From Oscillospiraceae bacterium (GTDB lineage: Bacteria > Bacillota > Clostridia > Oscillospirales > Ruminococcaceae), in NCBI GenBank assembly GCA_022793675.1, contig JAAWDH010000044.1:1-64000 (forward strand): a DNA stretch of 64,000 bases, in the 5' to 3' direction. Shown piece after piece: positions 63,738 to 64,000 of this stretch. The stretch's first letter is position 1. Each line of letters begins with the position of its first letter. The position numbers and the translations under genes were made by a program. The notes below the pieces were generated by a model. The model searched no databases. It was not told where the DNA came from and saw nothing but the letters and a program-made list of their open reading frames with translations.

Positions 63738-63773
63738 GGGGTGCTGGGATGCCGGCGCTCCGTTTTTTATAGC
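63738..63773 (+). terminator. terminator after the thioesterase gene
   Basis: GAGCG / CGCTC stem with further partial pairing, followed by CCGTTTTTTAT, about 20 bp beyond the stop codon. Confidence 0.6.
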
Positions 63774-63821
63774 GCTAATTTTTCTGATATTTTTGATTTT
63801 TGTGAAAATAAAAGGAATCTC

Positions 63822-63851
63822 TTGAAAATCCATTGGCGATTATGGTATAAT
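63822..63851 (+). promoter_or_regulatory. promoter of the ppx-like gene
   Basis: TTGAAA-N18-TATAAT with a TGG extended -10, about 52 bp upstream of the start codon. Confidence 0.7.
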
Positions 63852-63902
63852 AAGCACAGAAGCTGAACAGCTTTTGGGCTGAGATAGATAGGGGGGACTT
63901 TA

Positions 63903-64000
63903 ATGGCTGGTGAGCTTTTCCGTTACGGCGTCATTGACGTAGGCTCTAATACCATTCGGGCTGCCGTTTATGAAGTTTCAGGCTGCGGTTTCCGTGTCTT
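63903..64000 (+). CDS. Ppx/GppA phosphatase, N-terminal fragment (cut by window end)
   Basis: The first 32 codons are present: MAGELFRYGVIDVGSNTIRAAVYEVSG. The IDVGSNTIR loop is the phosphate-binding start of exopolyphosphatase/guanosine pentaphosphatase proteins of the actin-like ATPase fold. GGGGGA precedes the ATG by 5 bases. The remainder lies outside the window. Confidence 0.85.
   Translation, partial: MAGELFRYGVIDVGSNTIRAAVYEVSGCGFRV

Overview
This 64 kb window is a Gram-positive chromosome around its replication origin. Gene content and order (dnaA-dnaN-yaaA-recF-remB-gyrB-gyrA on the minus strand; rpmH-rnpA-yidD-yidC-jag-mnmE-mnmG-rsmG-noc-parA-parB on the plus strand) are those of a Firmicute. 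The fairly GC-rich coding sequence, the DUF512 radical-SAM/der/plsY operon and the Noc plus ParB pair fit the class Clostridia, perhaps an Oscillospirales relative. That placement is an inference; there is no 16S gene in the window.

Layout. 0.6-5.9 kb: a minus-strand operon (DUF512 protein, SUFU-domain protein, der, plsY) behind yceD-rpmF. 6.2-15.2 kb: an accessory stretch with a streptomycin-adenylyltransferase-like gene of AT-rich composition, an oxidoreductase, two flavodoxin-type reductases divergent from an HxlR regulator, a MATE exporter with a GNAT acetyltransferase, a YjbR protein, a flavodoxin-like protein, queG and a Nudix hydrolase. 15.6-28.7 kb: plus-strand housekeeping genes (gdpP, rplI, dnaB, a tilS-hpt fusion, ftsH, a HAD phosphatase, an SMI1/KNR4 protein, ilvB-ilvN-ilvC), which face the leftward replication fork head-on. 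28.8-39.5 kb (minus strand): an amidase-domain protein, RNase J with a long leader, a degenerate phosphohexomutase-like protein, a murL-murD2 pair, tRNA-Met and tRNA-Glu, an Eis-like acetyltransferase, rsmA and a deacetylase-like protein without its catalytic residues. 39.6-50.0 kb: gyrA back to dnaA. 50.8-64 kb: rpmH rightwards through parB, serS and an acyl-ACP thioesterase to the start of a Ppx/GppA gene.

Origin and segregation. The dnaA-dnaN gap (48.0-48.6 kb) contains a DnaA-box-like site, a short GC-rich spacer, six consecutive DnaA-trios and an AT-rich tract, the architecture of the Bacillus subtilis unwinding element. The dnaA promoter is bracketed by TTTTCCACA boxes. Two perfect parS sites (one inside mnmG, one inside the noc terminator palindrome) lie next to noc, parA and parB. 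Two near-perfect Noc boxes lie further out.

Most noteworthy: (1) overlapping murL and murD2, predicting that D-glutamate for peptidoglycan is made by epimerising UDP-MurNAc-L-Ala-L-Glu; (2) a dispersed 85-86 bp intergenic repeat with CGACGC/GCGTCG ends, at least six copies, all in the left half; (3) the origin element; (4) RNase J with a consensus promoter about 540 nt upstream and a 107 bp tandem duplication directly after its stop codon; (5) several hairpins or inverted repeats at promoters and start codons. No insertion sequence, prophage, CRISPR array or rRNA gene was seen.
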